The notes under the pieces: generated by a model | Told to the model about the DNA's origin: nothing | Database searches by the model: none | What the model saw: only the letters and a program-made list of their open reading frames with translations | Program-made: the position numbers and the translations under genes | Assembly: GCF_034932365.1 (NCBI RefSeq) | Contig: NZ_JAYGHR010000069.1 | Location: 1 to 64,000 of the forward strand | Direction: 5' to 3' | DNA: 64,000 nucleotides | Origin: Capilliphycus robustus | GTDB taxonomy: Bacteria; Cyanobacteriota; Cyanobacteriia; Cyanobacteriales; Microcoleaceae | In this document: positions 46,720 through 54,142 of the stretch, piece after piece | How positions within the stretch are numbered: the stretch's first letter is position 1 | Layout of the letters: the number at the start of each line of letters is the position of its first letter

Positions 46720-46917
46720 CTGCTCTCCATCGTGAAGATAAGCCGATAAGTCCGGGTTCGTTTGTCGCACTTGGTCAAGAAACCAAGCATGAAGCCCGAT
46801 AGTATATTGAGGATACAGCAAATCTGCACCGCTCGGACGCAGAGCTAAAGCTAACCCCACCAATTCAGTTTCAGTAGACCAACTTAAGGAAGTCGTTTTT
46901 GTTAAAGACCGTTTCAC
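46720..46917 (-). pseudogene. cas6: cas6, 5' part (separated by insertion element)
   Basis: From GTG 46917 (AGGA ~10 nt upstream) 66 residues read MKRSLTKTTSLSWSTETELV ... YTIGLHAWFLDQV ... LSAYLHDGEQ and then hit TAA supplied by the element at 46719-46717. The LHAWFLDQV(R) and LHDG segments match the N-terminal half of the first ferredoxin-like fold of cyanobacterial Cas6. Joined with the part at 44570-45484 it gives an uninterrupted ~370-residue Cas6. The 219 bp upstream hold no other cas gene. Confidence 0.85.
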
Positions 46918-47136
46918 GCATTGAAGTCCTCATAAAAGAGTGATCTCCAACTCAGTATAAACCGTTTTTTTACCCAATAAACCTTTTTCTCGGGCGAGGG
47001 TTCCCCCAGAGGTATCTTATTAAATTTTTATAACTACTCTATAAGAAGGTTGTCAATTTTTTTGGCGTTCATTGCCTAGCAATGCCCTAAGTCCCTGCAC
47101 ATGAATCAACGGATCTGTTGTCAGATTACCCTGAGA

Positions 47137-47385
47137 TTAGTGATACTGAATTTGAGAGACGGAAATTGCTAAACCTGTTGTGGGGTCTGTCATTTCGTAG
47201 CGAGAAATGGTGACTTTTTCCGGTTTAGTGAGATTGAGTTCTTGGTTGTGATCACTCTTGAAAGATGTTTGAGGCGTTTCAGCAGTTATGCCCATCATAC
47301 TCATCGTAATTAAGGCAATCGCAGCAGAAAGTTTTAAGGAGGTGTTGAGGTTTTGAGGGTGGGGTCTGATGGATTTACTAAGCAT
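47137..47385 (-). CDS. Small exported protein, unknown
   Basis: 82 residues from ATG 47385 (AGGA 13 nt upstream). A hydrophobic stretch (LKLSAAIALITMSMMGI, ~17-33) looks like a signal peptide or single membrane anchor; the rest is short and polar (YEMTDPTTGLAISVSQIQYH at the end). No family recognised. It is divergent from the TetR gene, and two TetR-type operators lie 108-152 bp upstream, so it is the likely regulatory target. Confidence 0.5.
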   Translation of the reverse strand: MLSKSIRPHPQNLNTSLKLSAAIALITMSMMGITAETPQTSFKSDHNQELNLTKPEKVTISRYEMTDPTTGLAISVSQIQYH

Positions 47386-47492
47386 GATCAATTGTCCTAA
47401 AAATAATGATGAAATTGAAAGAGTGGAATCGTCAATCGCTGAGGGTAATGAACTGTTTCTCGATCTGAGTTGATTTCACCAAACCCTCTTTA

Positions 47493-47537
47493 TGTAGAAC
47501 GGTCTGTATATTCTTATTATGTAGACAGGTCTGTATA
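47493..47537. promoter_or_regulatory. Two TetR-type operators
   Basis: TGTAGAACGGTCTGTATA (47493-47510) and TGTAGACAGGTCTGTATA (47520-47537), 27 bp apart. The second is the exact reverse complement of the site at 47655-47672. Half-sites AGAC/GTCT form the palindromic core. They sit between the small exported protein gene and tetR. Confidence 0.7.
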
Positions 47538-47654
47538 TTGTCAAGCGAGTTTGTAAAATTGCTTTTGTGTGAGGTTAGCTCATGGCTCTTGGCTGCGTAC
47601 CCCTGGAAATTGTCTCCGGGTGCGACTTCAAGGGAGAATGCGATATGATTATAT

Positions 47655-47672
47655 TATACAGACCTGTCTACA
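47655..47672. promoter_or_regulatory. TetR-type operator at the tetR start
   Basis: TATACAGACCTGTCTACA ends 8 bp before the tetR ATG and overlaps an AT-rich -10-like stretch (TATATTATACA). Placement predicts autorepression. Confidence 0.7.
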
Positions 47673-47680
47673 CAGATGCT

Positions 47681-48277
47681 ATGGTAAAGACAAAATCATC
47701 CTCTCGTTCCTCTGTCCGCGATCGCATTTTGGCGACGGCATCTGAACTGTTCTACTCCGAAGGGGTGCAGAATGTCGGCATTGATCGGATTATTGCGGAG
47801 TCGGGTGTTGCGAAAATGTCGCTGTATAACCATTTTAAGTCTAAGGATGCCCTAATTGCGGCTTGGCTACAACAGCAGGATGAATGTTGGCGGACTTGGT
47901 TTCAAGAGGCGGTGGAACGCTTGGCTACGAAACCAGAAGATCGGGTGTTGGCGATTTTCGATGCGCTGAAAGAATGTTTTGAGCAGCCTGATTTTCGCGG
48001 CTGTGCTTTTCTCAACTCGGCGGTTGAGTTAGTTGATCCAGAACATCCGGGTTATCAGGTTTCTTTGGAGCATCAGCAGGCGAATTTTGATTATATTCTC
48101 TCTCTGGTGAAAGCGGCTAATTTGCCTAATGCGGAGGAACTGACTCAACAGTTGGTAATTTTGGTGGTGGGTGCGACGGTGGTTGCGATGATGGAGCGTC
48201 GTTCCGAAGCGGCTATGCAGGCTAAACAGGCGGCGTCGGTGTTGATTGGGGCTTCTCGAGCTAAAAATCTATCTTGA
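47681..48277 (+). CDS. TetR-family transcriptional regulator
   Basis: 198 residues from ATG 47681 (MVKTKSSSRSSVRDRI); the upstream extension in frame overlaps the operator and is unlikely. DNA-binding domain at ~10-58: ILATASELFYSEGVQNVGID, RIIAESGVAKMSLYNHFKSK. The C-terminal ligand domain has DFRGCAFLNSAVEL, as in the YcdC/AcrR-like group sensing small organic molecules. Three operators of the same sequence surround it. The stop codon TGA lies at the edge of an IS right-end remnant, so the last residues may not be native. Confidence 0.9.
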   Translation: MVKTKSSSRSSVRDRILATASELFYSEGVQNVGIDRIIAESGVAKMSLYNHFKSKDALIAAWLQQQDECWRTWFQEAVERLATKPEDRVLAIFDALKECFEQPDFRGCAFLNSAVELVDPEHPGYQVSLEHQQANFDYILSLVKAANLPNAEELTQQLVILVVGATVVAMMERRSEAAMQAKQAASVLIGASRAKNLS

Positions 48278-48366
48278 CATCCTCCCACTACGGCCGCGAG
48301 ACTGTCAAGATAAGCAAGGCTTATCTCATCCCCGCGCACAAGGCGACAGGGTTTTCTTCTCGGCGA
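48271..48366 (-). mobile_element. IS200/IS605 right-end remnant
   Basis: TTGACATCCTCCC at 48274-48286 and the following palindromic text (CTGTCAAGATAAGCAAGGCT, then AAGGCGACAGGGTTTTCTTC) look like the 3' end of a tnpB element: the minus strand ends GGGAGGATGTCAA, like the right end of the element at 62104. No coding part remains. The gap up to 48442 holds nothing else. Confidence 0.5.
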
Positions 48367-48442
48367 TTTATAATAAACTGTTGATCAAATCTGTTGTACA
48401 TAGCTCTCTGAAGTAGATTAGTTAAACCCGAACCTAAAACCT

Positions 48443-49168
48443 ATGCAAGCATCAGTCGCTTGGAGTTCCCAATCATCAGTTCTTCGCTTACCCCAACCCG
48501 TTCATCGTCATTCTTTGAGACTTGTTGCTTTGGGCGATAGTCTAGTTTATGGCTTTGGTGATCCTGAAGGTGGAGGTTGGGTTGAACGACTGCGACGACA
48601 ATGGATGTCACCGGGTAGTCCGGGTCATGTCGTTTATAATCTGGGTGTGCGAGGAAATCGAGCGGTTCAGGTGCGAGATCGGCTTGAACACGAATTCCGT
48701 CATCGCGGTGAACTGAGAAATCGTTTTCCTGATGTGATTATACTCTCAGTTGGAGTCAATGATAGCGCTAAAGTTCAATCCCCTCAAGGTCGCAGTTATA
48801 CGGAGATTGAACAATTCCAAACGGTAATCAATAGTTTACTGAATTGCGCCCAAAATCTTTGTCCGGTTTTGTTTGTCGGAATGGTTCCGGTTGATCAGAC
48901 GAAAATGCCATTTCAAGATTGTTTATATTACAATCACGAAAATCAATTTTGCTACAAAGAAGCGACTCGTTTAGCTTGTTTAGAACGAAATATCCCCTAT
49001 CTTGATATTTTTCAACAGTGGTTAGAACAAGGTGAAACGTTCTGGAAATCGCGCTTGAGTGTAGATGGTTTACACCCGAACACTATCGGTTATCAAACGT
49101 TACTGCAAGATGTCCTCAATTGGGAACCGATTGTTCACTTGAGTCGCACCCATTCTCAGTTCATCTAA
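48443..49168 (+). CDS. SGNH/GDSL hydrolase
   Basis: 241 residues with blocks I (ALGDSLVYGFGD, Ser ~34), II (NLGVRGNRAVQV, Gly), III (ILSVGVNDSAK, Asn) and V (VDGLHPNTIGY, Asp/His). No signal peptide, so cytoplasmic esterase/lipase-like, substrate unknown (TesA/arylesterase-like group). It is convergent with two larger membrane-anchored SGNH proteins. Confidence 0.88.
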   Translation: MQASVAWSSQSSVLRLPQPVHRHSLRLVALGDSLVYGFGDPEGGGWVERLRRQWMSPGSPGHVVYNLGVRGNRAVQVRDRLEHEFRHRGELRNRFPDVIILSVGVNDSAKVQSPQGRSYTEIEQFQTVINSLLNCAQNLCPVLFVGMVPVDQTKMPFQDCLYYNHENQFCYKEATRLACLERNIPYLDIFQQWLEQGETFWKSRLSVDGLHPNTIGYQTLLQDVLNWEPIVHLSRTHSQFI

Positions 49169-49183
49169 TTAGAGATAACAAAA

Positions 49184-50260
49184 TTATCTAAACAGATGAG
49201 GATATTTTTGAGAAAGATTGTTAAATAAAACGTCTGCGGCTAGTTGATTTCCGGCAATATTCCAGTGAGTATCATTGGGTTTGTAGAGTCGTTGTTGACT
49301 AGAAGCGGTGATAAACTCATCCATTACATCAATATAGTCTATCTTGTTTTGTTGAAAGGTTTCCTGTAACATTCGGTTCGGAATTCGGAAATCTAACTTA
49401 TCTGGATCATCCGAATCAAATCTTTCGACAATTTTTGCTTGCAGCTTTTGATCCACCTGAACTTCATCAGGAATAATCACCACCACTAGCTTAATATTCC
49501 GATAGTCGCAGATTTCCTTAATTTTGATAATATCACTGACGGCATCTTCTACATAGCTCTCAAAGATGTCATCAGCCGGATTTTTAACGAACATATTGCT
49601 TTTGTTTTTGGTATCCTTTAAGTAAAATTCATCGTTTTGGGTGGGTGCATTGTCAACGTATGTTAAACTATTATTGGGATTGAAAACTAAGCCTTCATAC
49701 TGGGTTTGAAGTTTAATTAGCGATCGCACAAAAGAAATCACATAGGATTGATATCCTACTCGCTCTTTTGCTTTGAATTGATTATCCATAAAATCATTGC
49801 CAATATAAAAGGATAGCAACACCATATCCGGTTGATATTCTAACCCTTCATTGATTAACAAAGACAGATAATCTTTTGGCCCCATTCCAGGAATTCCCAT
49901 GTTTATTAACTCAATTTTTTGATTGTTTTGATTGAGTTTTTCTTCTAACAGAGTGAGATAATTGTGTTGATAGGGAACAATTCCAAAGCTGAAAGAATCT
50001 CCAATGCCGATAATTCTATAAGTTCCGGCGGGTGTTTTTAAGGGATATTCTACATCTTTAAACCCTTTGGAATTTAAGGTGAATTCAAAATCCTGAGAAT
50101 GGGGTTTTCCTCGCCAACGGTTGTAAGATTGATCGGGAAAGAGAAAGGTTGGGTTGATTTTATGATAAATTCTGAAGGTTATTTCTGATAAAATACAGGT
50201 AATTGAGGTAATAATTAAGGTTTGCAAGAAGAACGATTTAACTTGTTTTATTTTGATCAT
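49184..50260 (-). CDS. Membrane-anchored SGNH-fold protein (1)
   Basis: 358 residues from ATG 50260 (GGAA upstream; the longer frame needs TTG). One N-terminal anchor (~8-27, FFLQTLIITSITCILSEITF), then the SGNH domain: IGIGDSFSFGI (~87-97), GIPGMGPKDY, SFYIGNDFMDNQF and the C-terminal DTHWNIAGNQLAADVLF. All four catalytic positions are kept. Such proteins are often O-acetyl transfer or deacetylation partners in exopolysaccharide systems (AlgX/AlgJ-like); context gives no polysaccharide cluster, so the role is open. Follows the related gene by 58 bp. Confidence 0.78.
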   Translation of the reverse strand: MIKIKQVKSFFLQTLIITSITCILSEITFRIYHKINPTFLFPDQSYNRWRGKPHSQDFEFTLNSKGFKDVEYPLKTPAGTYRIIGIGDSFSFGIVPYQHNYLTLLEEKLNQNNQKIELINMGIPGMGPKDYLSLLINEGLEYQPDMVLLSFYIGNDFMDNQFKAKERVGYQSYVISFVRSLIKLQTQYEGLVFNPNNSLTYVDNAPTQNDEFYLKDTKNKSNMFVKNPADDIFESYVEDAVSDIIKIKEICDYRNIKLVVVIIPDEVQVDQKLQAKIVERFDSDDPDKLDFRIPNRMLQETFQQNKIDYIDVMDEFITASSQQRLYKPNDTHWNIAGNQLAADVLFNNLSQKYPHLFR

Positions 50261-50318
50261 TTTAAGTTCCAATTTGTTGACAAAACATTGATATTGCTAC
50301 AGAGACTTAAATTCCTAG

Positions 50319-51560
50319 CTAATTTTTAGTCCTCTGAAGAGGACTGTTACTATCAGACAGGGACTTAAAGTAATTATCCGTATTTTTTCGTAAATTTTCA
50401 AACAAAATCTCAGCCGCGAGTTGATTTCCCGCCGAATTCCAGTGAGGTTCTTGGAGAAGATAGAGATGTTGTTTTTGTTGTTCGGTTTTGAACCGATCTA
50501 AAAAATCGATGTAGGGAATATTCTGGGCTTCTAGATGTTGTTTTAGAATGTCTTGCATACAGTTGATTTGATATTTATTGGGGTTCAGTTCAAATTCTTC
50601 AATAACTTGATTAAACAGCTTTGGGTTAACCTGAAACTCATCGGGATAAATGGCGACAATAAACTGAATATTTTGGTCTTTGAGGATTTGATTCATTTCT
50701 GAAACACTGTTGAGAATGTAGTTAATATTTTTATCTCTCTTTCCCTCGGCTAAGTCATCTTTTCGGCAAAAACTTAAACGATGTTTTTCAACTTCTAAAA
50801 AAGCTTCAAGCGAGAGGATACCGGGCGATTTTTCAACGGGAGGAGTAGGATTTATGTTTAAATTTTGAGGACTGGAAGAGGCAATTAAACGTTCAGTTGG
50901 TTGTAATACTTGTTTGGATTTTGCAGCTTCTTGAAAGATTTTATATTTTTGTTGGATAAATAGCCATAGCCTCGACTGTCCGATCATGGGATAACCCAAG
51001 ATTACTAATTCTTCCCGTTTATCAATATCAATATAAATATCATTGACAATAATTCGTTTACGGTTAGGATCAGCATCAATAAAGTCATTTCCCACAAAAA
51101 AACCCAAGACGACTAAATCAGGATTGTATTGTAAACCGAACTTTTTTAACATCTCCAACTGTTCCCCTGTGTGGGTTCCAGGATAACCTGTATTAATCAC
51201 CTCGACTTGAGATTGACGATAATATTCTGTGAATTTATTTTCTAATAACGCAGTGTAATTTCCTTCTTTTCCCCCCGCCCAGTTAAAAGAATCACTAACA
51301 ACCAACATCCGAAATTTTCCCGGTTCTCTTTCTAAGGGATAATCTTGGTCATTAAACCCAAATTGATTATTTCCATTGGCGTAGGGACGAATTTTAAAGC
51401 CTAAATCTTGGTCGTATTGATAAAGTCCTTTAAATAGATAAGGTTCTAGGACAATCATCAAAAATTCTACTAAAAATAAAGGAACAACTGTCCAACAAAA
51501 TAACAGGATTAAAGTTTGACGAACTTGTTTAAGCCGAAGTGACTTGAGAGATTTTAACAT
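50319..51560 (-). CDS. Membrane-anchored SGNH-fold protein (2)
   Basis: 413 residues from ATG 51560; paralogue of the next gene downstream. N-terminal anchor (~15-40, LILLFCWTVVPLFLVEFLMI), then VVSDSFNWAGG (GDS changed to SDS), NTGYPGTHTGEQ, GFFVGNDFIDAD and EPHWNSAGNQLAAEILF (DxxH changed to ExxH). The catalytic Ser, Gly, Asn and His remain but the acid is Glu, so activity may be altered. It probably forms an operon with gene (1). Confidence 0.75.
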   Translation of the reverse strand: MLKSLKSLRLKQVRQTLILLFCWTVVPLFLVEFLMIVLEPYLFKGLYQYDQDLGFKIRPYANGNNQFGFNDQDYPLEREPGKFRMLVVSDSFNWAGGKEGNYTALLENKFTEYYRQSQVEVINTGYPGTHTGEQLEMLKKFGLQYNPDLVVLGFFVGNDFIDADPNRKRIIVNDIYIDIDKREELVILGYPMIGQSRLWLFIQQKYKIFQEAAKSKQVLQPTERLIASSSPQNLNINPTPPVEKSPGILSLEAFLEVEKHRLSFCRKDDLAEGKRDKNINYILNSVSEMNQILKDQNIQFIVAIYPDEFQVNPKLFNQVIEEFELNPNKYQINCMQDILKQHLEAQNIPYIDFLDRFKTEQQKQHLYLLQEPHWNSAGNQLAAEILFENLRKNTDNYFKSLSDSNSPLQRTKN

Positions 51561-51606
51561 AAACTTCAAGATCTAAAATGAGTCAGACATTCTACGATAG
51601 CAATCT

Positions 51607-52071
51607 TTAATCCAACTGTCTAGGGATTGGGTTTCTAGAAATAGGCATGACTAATACTTTATCAACTCGGTTTCCATCCATATCAACCACTTCAATTCTT
51701 AAACCATTCCATTCAAAATGATCTGCAACTGAAGGAATACGACTCAAATGAGTAATCACAAAACCGCCAACAGTGTGATAATTTCACGGGGACAGTCCGG
51801 CGAACCCAATTTTGAGAGCAAATTCATCGGTTTAGCAATAATAACCGCAATCCGTTCAGGATGATTTAACGCTAACCGTTTTGGAACTAATTCCCCAAAA
51901 ATTAAAGATAAATAAGCAATCAAACTAACCACAACGGCTAAAGCGATGACATCACTATAAGGATCTAAAATAGGAATTTGACTCAGTTCAACCGCTAATT
52001 TTTCCGCCAACGTCGCTCCGCCAAACGCTCCCGCTAAAATTCCAATTAGTGTAATCCCTACTTGCACCGTC
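51607..52071 (-). pseudogene. CorC/HlyC-type (UPF0053) membrane gene, middle and end pieces
   Basis: Two pieces. 52071-~51790 reads VQVGITLIGILAGAFGGATL ... LIAYLSLIFGELVPKRLALN ... AKPMNLLSKLGS, part of the CNNM/DUF21 membrane domain. Then the frame changes, and 51780-51607 reads YHTVGGFVITHLSRIPSVAD, HFEWNGLRIEVVDMDGNRVD, KVLVMPISRN, the CorC_HlyC C-terminal domain. The two CBS domains that belong between (roughly 200 residues) are missing; the junction holds CGGGGACAGTCCG-like text of unknown origin. With the IS at 52072-53864 the gene is broken at two places and cannot make a normal protein. Confidence 0.82.
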
Positions 52072-52080
52072 GTTGACACT

Positions 52081-52102
52081 CCCTGCGCTCTCTGCGACAG
52101 GG
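52081..52102 (-). other. Right-end hairpin of IS element 2
   Basis: Minus strand CCCTGTCGC, loop AGAGA, GCGCAGGG; an 8-bp stem with one bulged T, the kind of subterminal structure recognised by TnpA. It would lie at the 3' end of the tnpB guide-RNA scaffold. Confidence 0.7.
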
Positions 52103-52112
52103 ATTCTACATT

Positions 52113-53294
52113 CTACGTCAGAATTTGCTCTAACAGGTTTTCACCAATTAGAGTAGAGACTCCAACTCCTGTAGCGTTAATTCGGGAATGCCCTTCCCTA
52201 TTTTTAGTTGAATTCAAAATATTTTTAGCAGCGTTTGTGTCTCTATGAAGCTTGCATCCACAACGACAAATATGGGTGCGAGTTGATAGAGACTTTTTAA
52301 CGATTACCCCACAATTACTGCATTTTTGTGAAGTGTAGTGGGGTGAAACAGCAATTGCTAATTTACCAAATTTAGCTGCAAAATATTCTATCCATTTCCG
52401 AAACAAATACCATCCTGCATCGCTAATTGACTTAGCTAAACAATGGTTTTTTATCAAATTTCTAACACTTAAATCTTCGTAGGCGACTACATCGTTTGAT
52501 GTGCATACGTTACGCGCTAGTCTTTTAGCGTGTTCATTCCGTTGTCTACTTACCTTTAAATGTTTTTTGGCGTAAACTTTTCTACTTTTCCGTCTCCCCG
52601 ATGAACCTTTGACCTTTTTATAGATTTGTCTCTGAGATTTTTTAATAGACTTTTCGGCTTTTCTCAGAAACTTAGGATTTGGTTCTTGATAACCGTTGGA
52701 ATCTGTATAGAAAGATTCTACACCAACATCTAGACCAATTTCCTTTCCAGTTTTCGGTTGAATATCGGTAATAGTAATATCCAGACAGAACTGGCAGTAA
52801 TAACCATCAGCACGACGGAGAAGTCTAACTCGCTTGATAGACTTAACTGGGTACTGATGGATATCCCATTTTCCCAAAAGTTTAAGCTCACCAATCCCTT
52901 TTTTGTCAGTTATCGTGATTCGCCTTTTGGTTGGATTAAGCGCCCAACCCGACGTTTTATATTCAACGGAACGACAATCTTTTTGGAAACGAGGATATCC
53001 TTTCTTCCCAGGTTTTTTTGATTTACAATTTTCATAAAAACGATAAATTGCCAACCATGCTCGTTCAGCAGCAGCTTGTACTGCCATTGAGTTTAGGTCT
53101 TTGACAAAGGTGAATTCAGAACGTTGTTCTGTAGAATACTTGTTTAAAGCAAATCGATTAATTTTGGCTTCTTTAGGTGCGTCCATCCAATAACGAATTG
53201 ACTTGTTTCTAATGAACTGTACCGTTTTAATCGCTTCATCAATCGCTCTGTACTGATGAAGCTTTGCTTTAACTTTGTATTCGAGAACTATCAT
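52113..53294 (-). CDS. tnpB: TnpB RNA-guided nuclease (element 2)
   Basis: 393 residues, full length. RuvC residues: Asp in GLDVGVESFY, Glu in AYEDLSVRNL, Asp in HRDTNAAKNI; zinc ribbon CSNCG ... CRCGC. C-terminal tail NATGVGVSTL is typical of this group. Divergent from tnpA with 92 bp between starts. Confidence 0.9.
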   Translation of the reverse strand: MIVLEYKVKAKLHQYRAIDEAIKTVQFIRNKSIRYWMDAPKEAKINRFALNKYSTEQRSEFTFVKDLNSMAVQAAAERAWLAIYRFYENCKSKKPGKKGYPRFQKDCRSVEYKTSGWALNPTKRRITITDKKGIGELKLLGKWDIHQYPVKSIKRVRLLRRADGYYCQFCLDITITDIQPKTGKEIGLDVGVESFYTDSNGYQEPNPKFLRKAEKSIKKSQRQIYKKVKGSSGRRKSRKVYAKKHLKVSRQRNEHAKRLARNVCTSNDVVAYEDLSVRNLIKNHCLAKSISDAGWYLFRKWIEYFAAKFGKLAIAVSPHYTSQKCSNCGVIVKKSLSTRTHICRCGCKLHRDTNAAKNILNSTKNREGHSRINATGVGVSTLIGENLLEQILT

Positions 53295-53386
53295 TGATTC
53301 GACCTCTCAATGGGTTGTTTGCTTGCTACTATCAACTTTAACACGGTAAGCTGGTTTTGTCGATAAGAACAAGTAGACAACCCAAG

Positions 53387-53797
53387 ATGAAACTAAAGTC
53401 TATAGATTACAAGCATTACAACCATTCAGTCGGATTGGCTTGTGTCCATCTCGTCTGGATTCCAAAAAGAAGAAAGCCTGTGCTAACTGGAGATGTAGCA
53501 ACACGCTGTCGGGAGATATTTTATGAATTGGCAATTGAGAAAGAATGGGAGATTAAAACCCTGGAAATAGCTCCTGATCATATTCACTTGTTGATCTGTC
53601 ATCAACCTGATTATGCCATTAATCAGATTGTGCAAGCTTTTAAAGGGAGATCATCACGTTATCTAAGAAGAGAATTTCCTCATTTATTGAAACTTCCTAG
53701 TCTATGGACTCGCTCATATTTTCACACTACTGCTGGTAGTGTTAGTTCTAAAGTTATCATGGAATATATTAATGATCCTCATCACAACACGCATTAA
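53387..53797 (+). CDS. tnpA: TnpA Y1 (HUH) transposase
   Basis: 136 residues from ATG 53387 (MKLKSIDYKHYNHS); the longer frame lacks an ATG. HUH motif in PDHIHLLI (~65-72), VHLVWIPKRRKPVL near the N-terminus and the catalytic Tyr in VIMEYINDP near the C-terminus. It could mobilise in trans the two tnpB-only elements in this window. Confidence 0.9.
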   Translation: MKLKSIDYKHYNHSVGLACVHLVWIPKRRKPVLTGDVATRCREIFYELAIEKEWEIKTLEIAPDHIHLLICHQPDYAINQIVQAFKGRSSRYLRREFPHLLKLPSLWTRSYFHTTAGSVSSKVIMEYINDPHHNTH

Positions 53798-53804
53798 CAG
53801 ACAG

Positions 53805-53818
53805 GCGCTTAAAAGCGC
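53805..53818. other. Left-end hairpin of IS element 2
   Basis: GCGCTT, loop AA, AAGCGC: perfect 6-bp stem, 46 bp inside the left boundary. Confidence 0.65.
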
Positions 53819-53864
53819 TACCTTGCCTTCGTCCACTCACTAAAGTTACGTGGTTTTCGGCTGC

Positions 53865-54070
53865 GTCAATAATAAAAAGCGATTTGGGGTATTTGCCAAT
53901 TCTAGGGCGGTGTGGGCTTTTTGATTTCCCGCATTGGCTAATTGTTGCAAACGAGCCTTGCGAGATGATACGATCGCGATCTCACACATCGCAAACACAC
54001 CATTGATCAAAACCAACAGCAGCACAATCAAAATTTCACCGAGAACCGTAAACATTTTGAAAATCCCCAT
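53865..54070 (-). pseudogene. CorC/HlyC-type (UPF0053) membrane gene, 5' piece
   Basis: From ATG 54070 (or the ATG at 54055) the frame reads MFTVLGEILIVLLLVLINGV, FAMCEIAIVSSRKARLQQLA, NTPNRFLL and enters IS element 2 at 53864, stopping at 53846. This is the first membrane helix and conserved EIA(I/L)VSSRKARL segment of the CNNM/CorC family, which exports or regulates Mg2+/Co2+. The other pieces lie at 51607-52071. Confidence 0.85.
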
Positions 54071-54142
54071 TAACGAATCGCTAAATTCTCTACAATATTA
54101 GAATATTGGAACGACTTTCCTTGCTCTATCCCTAAAGCGTCT

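Larger units (their letters stand above)
52072..53864. mobile_element. Complete IS200/IS605 element (tnpA and tnpB, divergent), inserted in the CorC/HlyC-type gene
   Basis: 1,793 bp. Removing it joins TTATTGAC to GACGGTGCAAG, giving in-frame NRFLLLTTVQVGITL of the host gene, so the insertion lies just 3' of TTGAC (minus strand; 53865-53869), with no duplication, as expected for single-strand transposition by a Y1 transposase. Right-end hairpin at 52081-52102 (CCCTG...CAGGG with a bulge), left-end hairpin at 53805-53818 (GCGCTTAAAAGCGC). The element ends GTGTCAAC on the minus strand. Confidence 0.85.
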
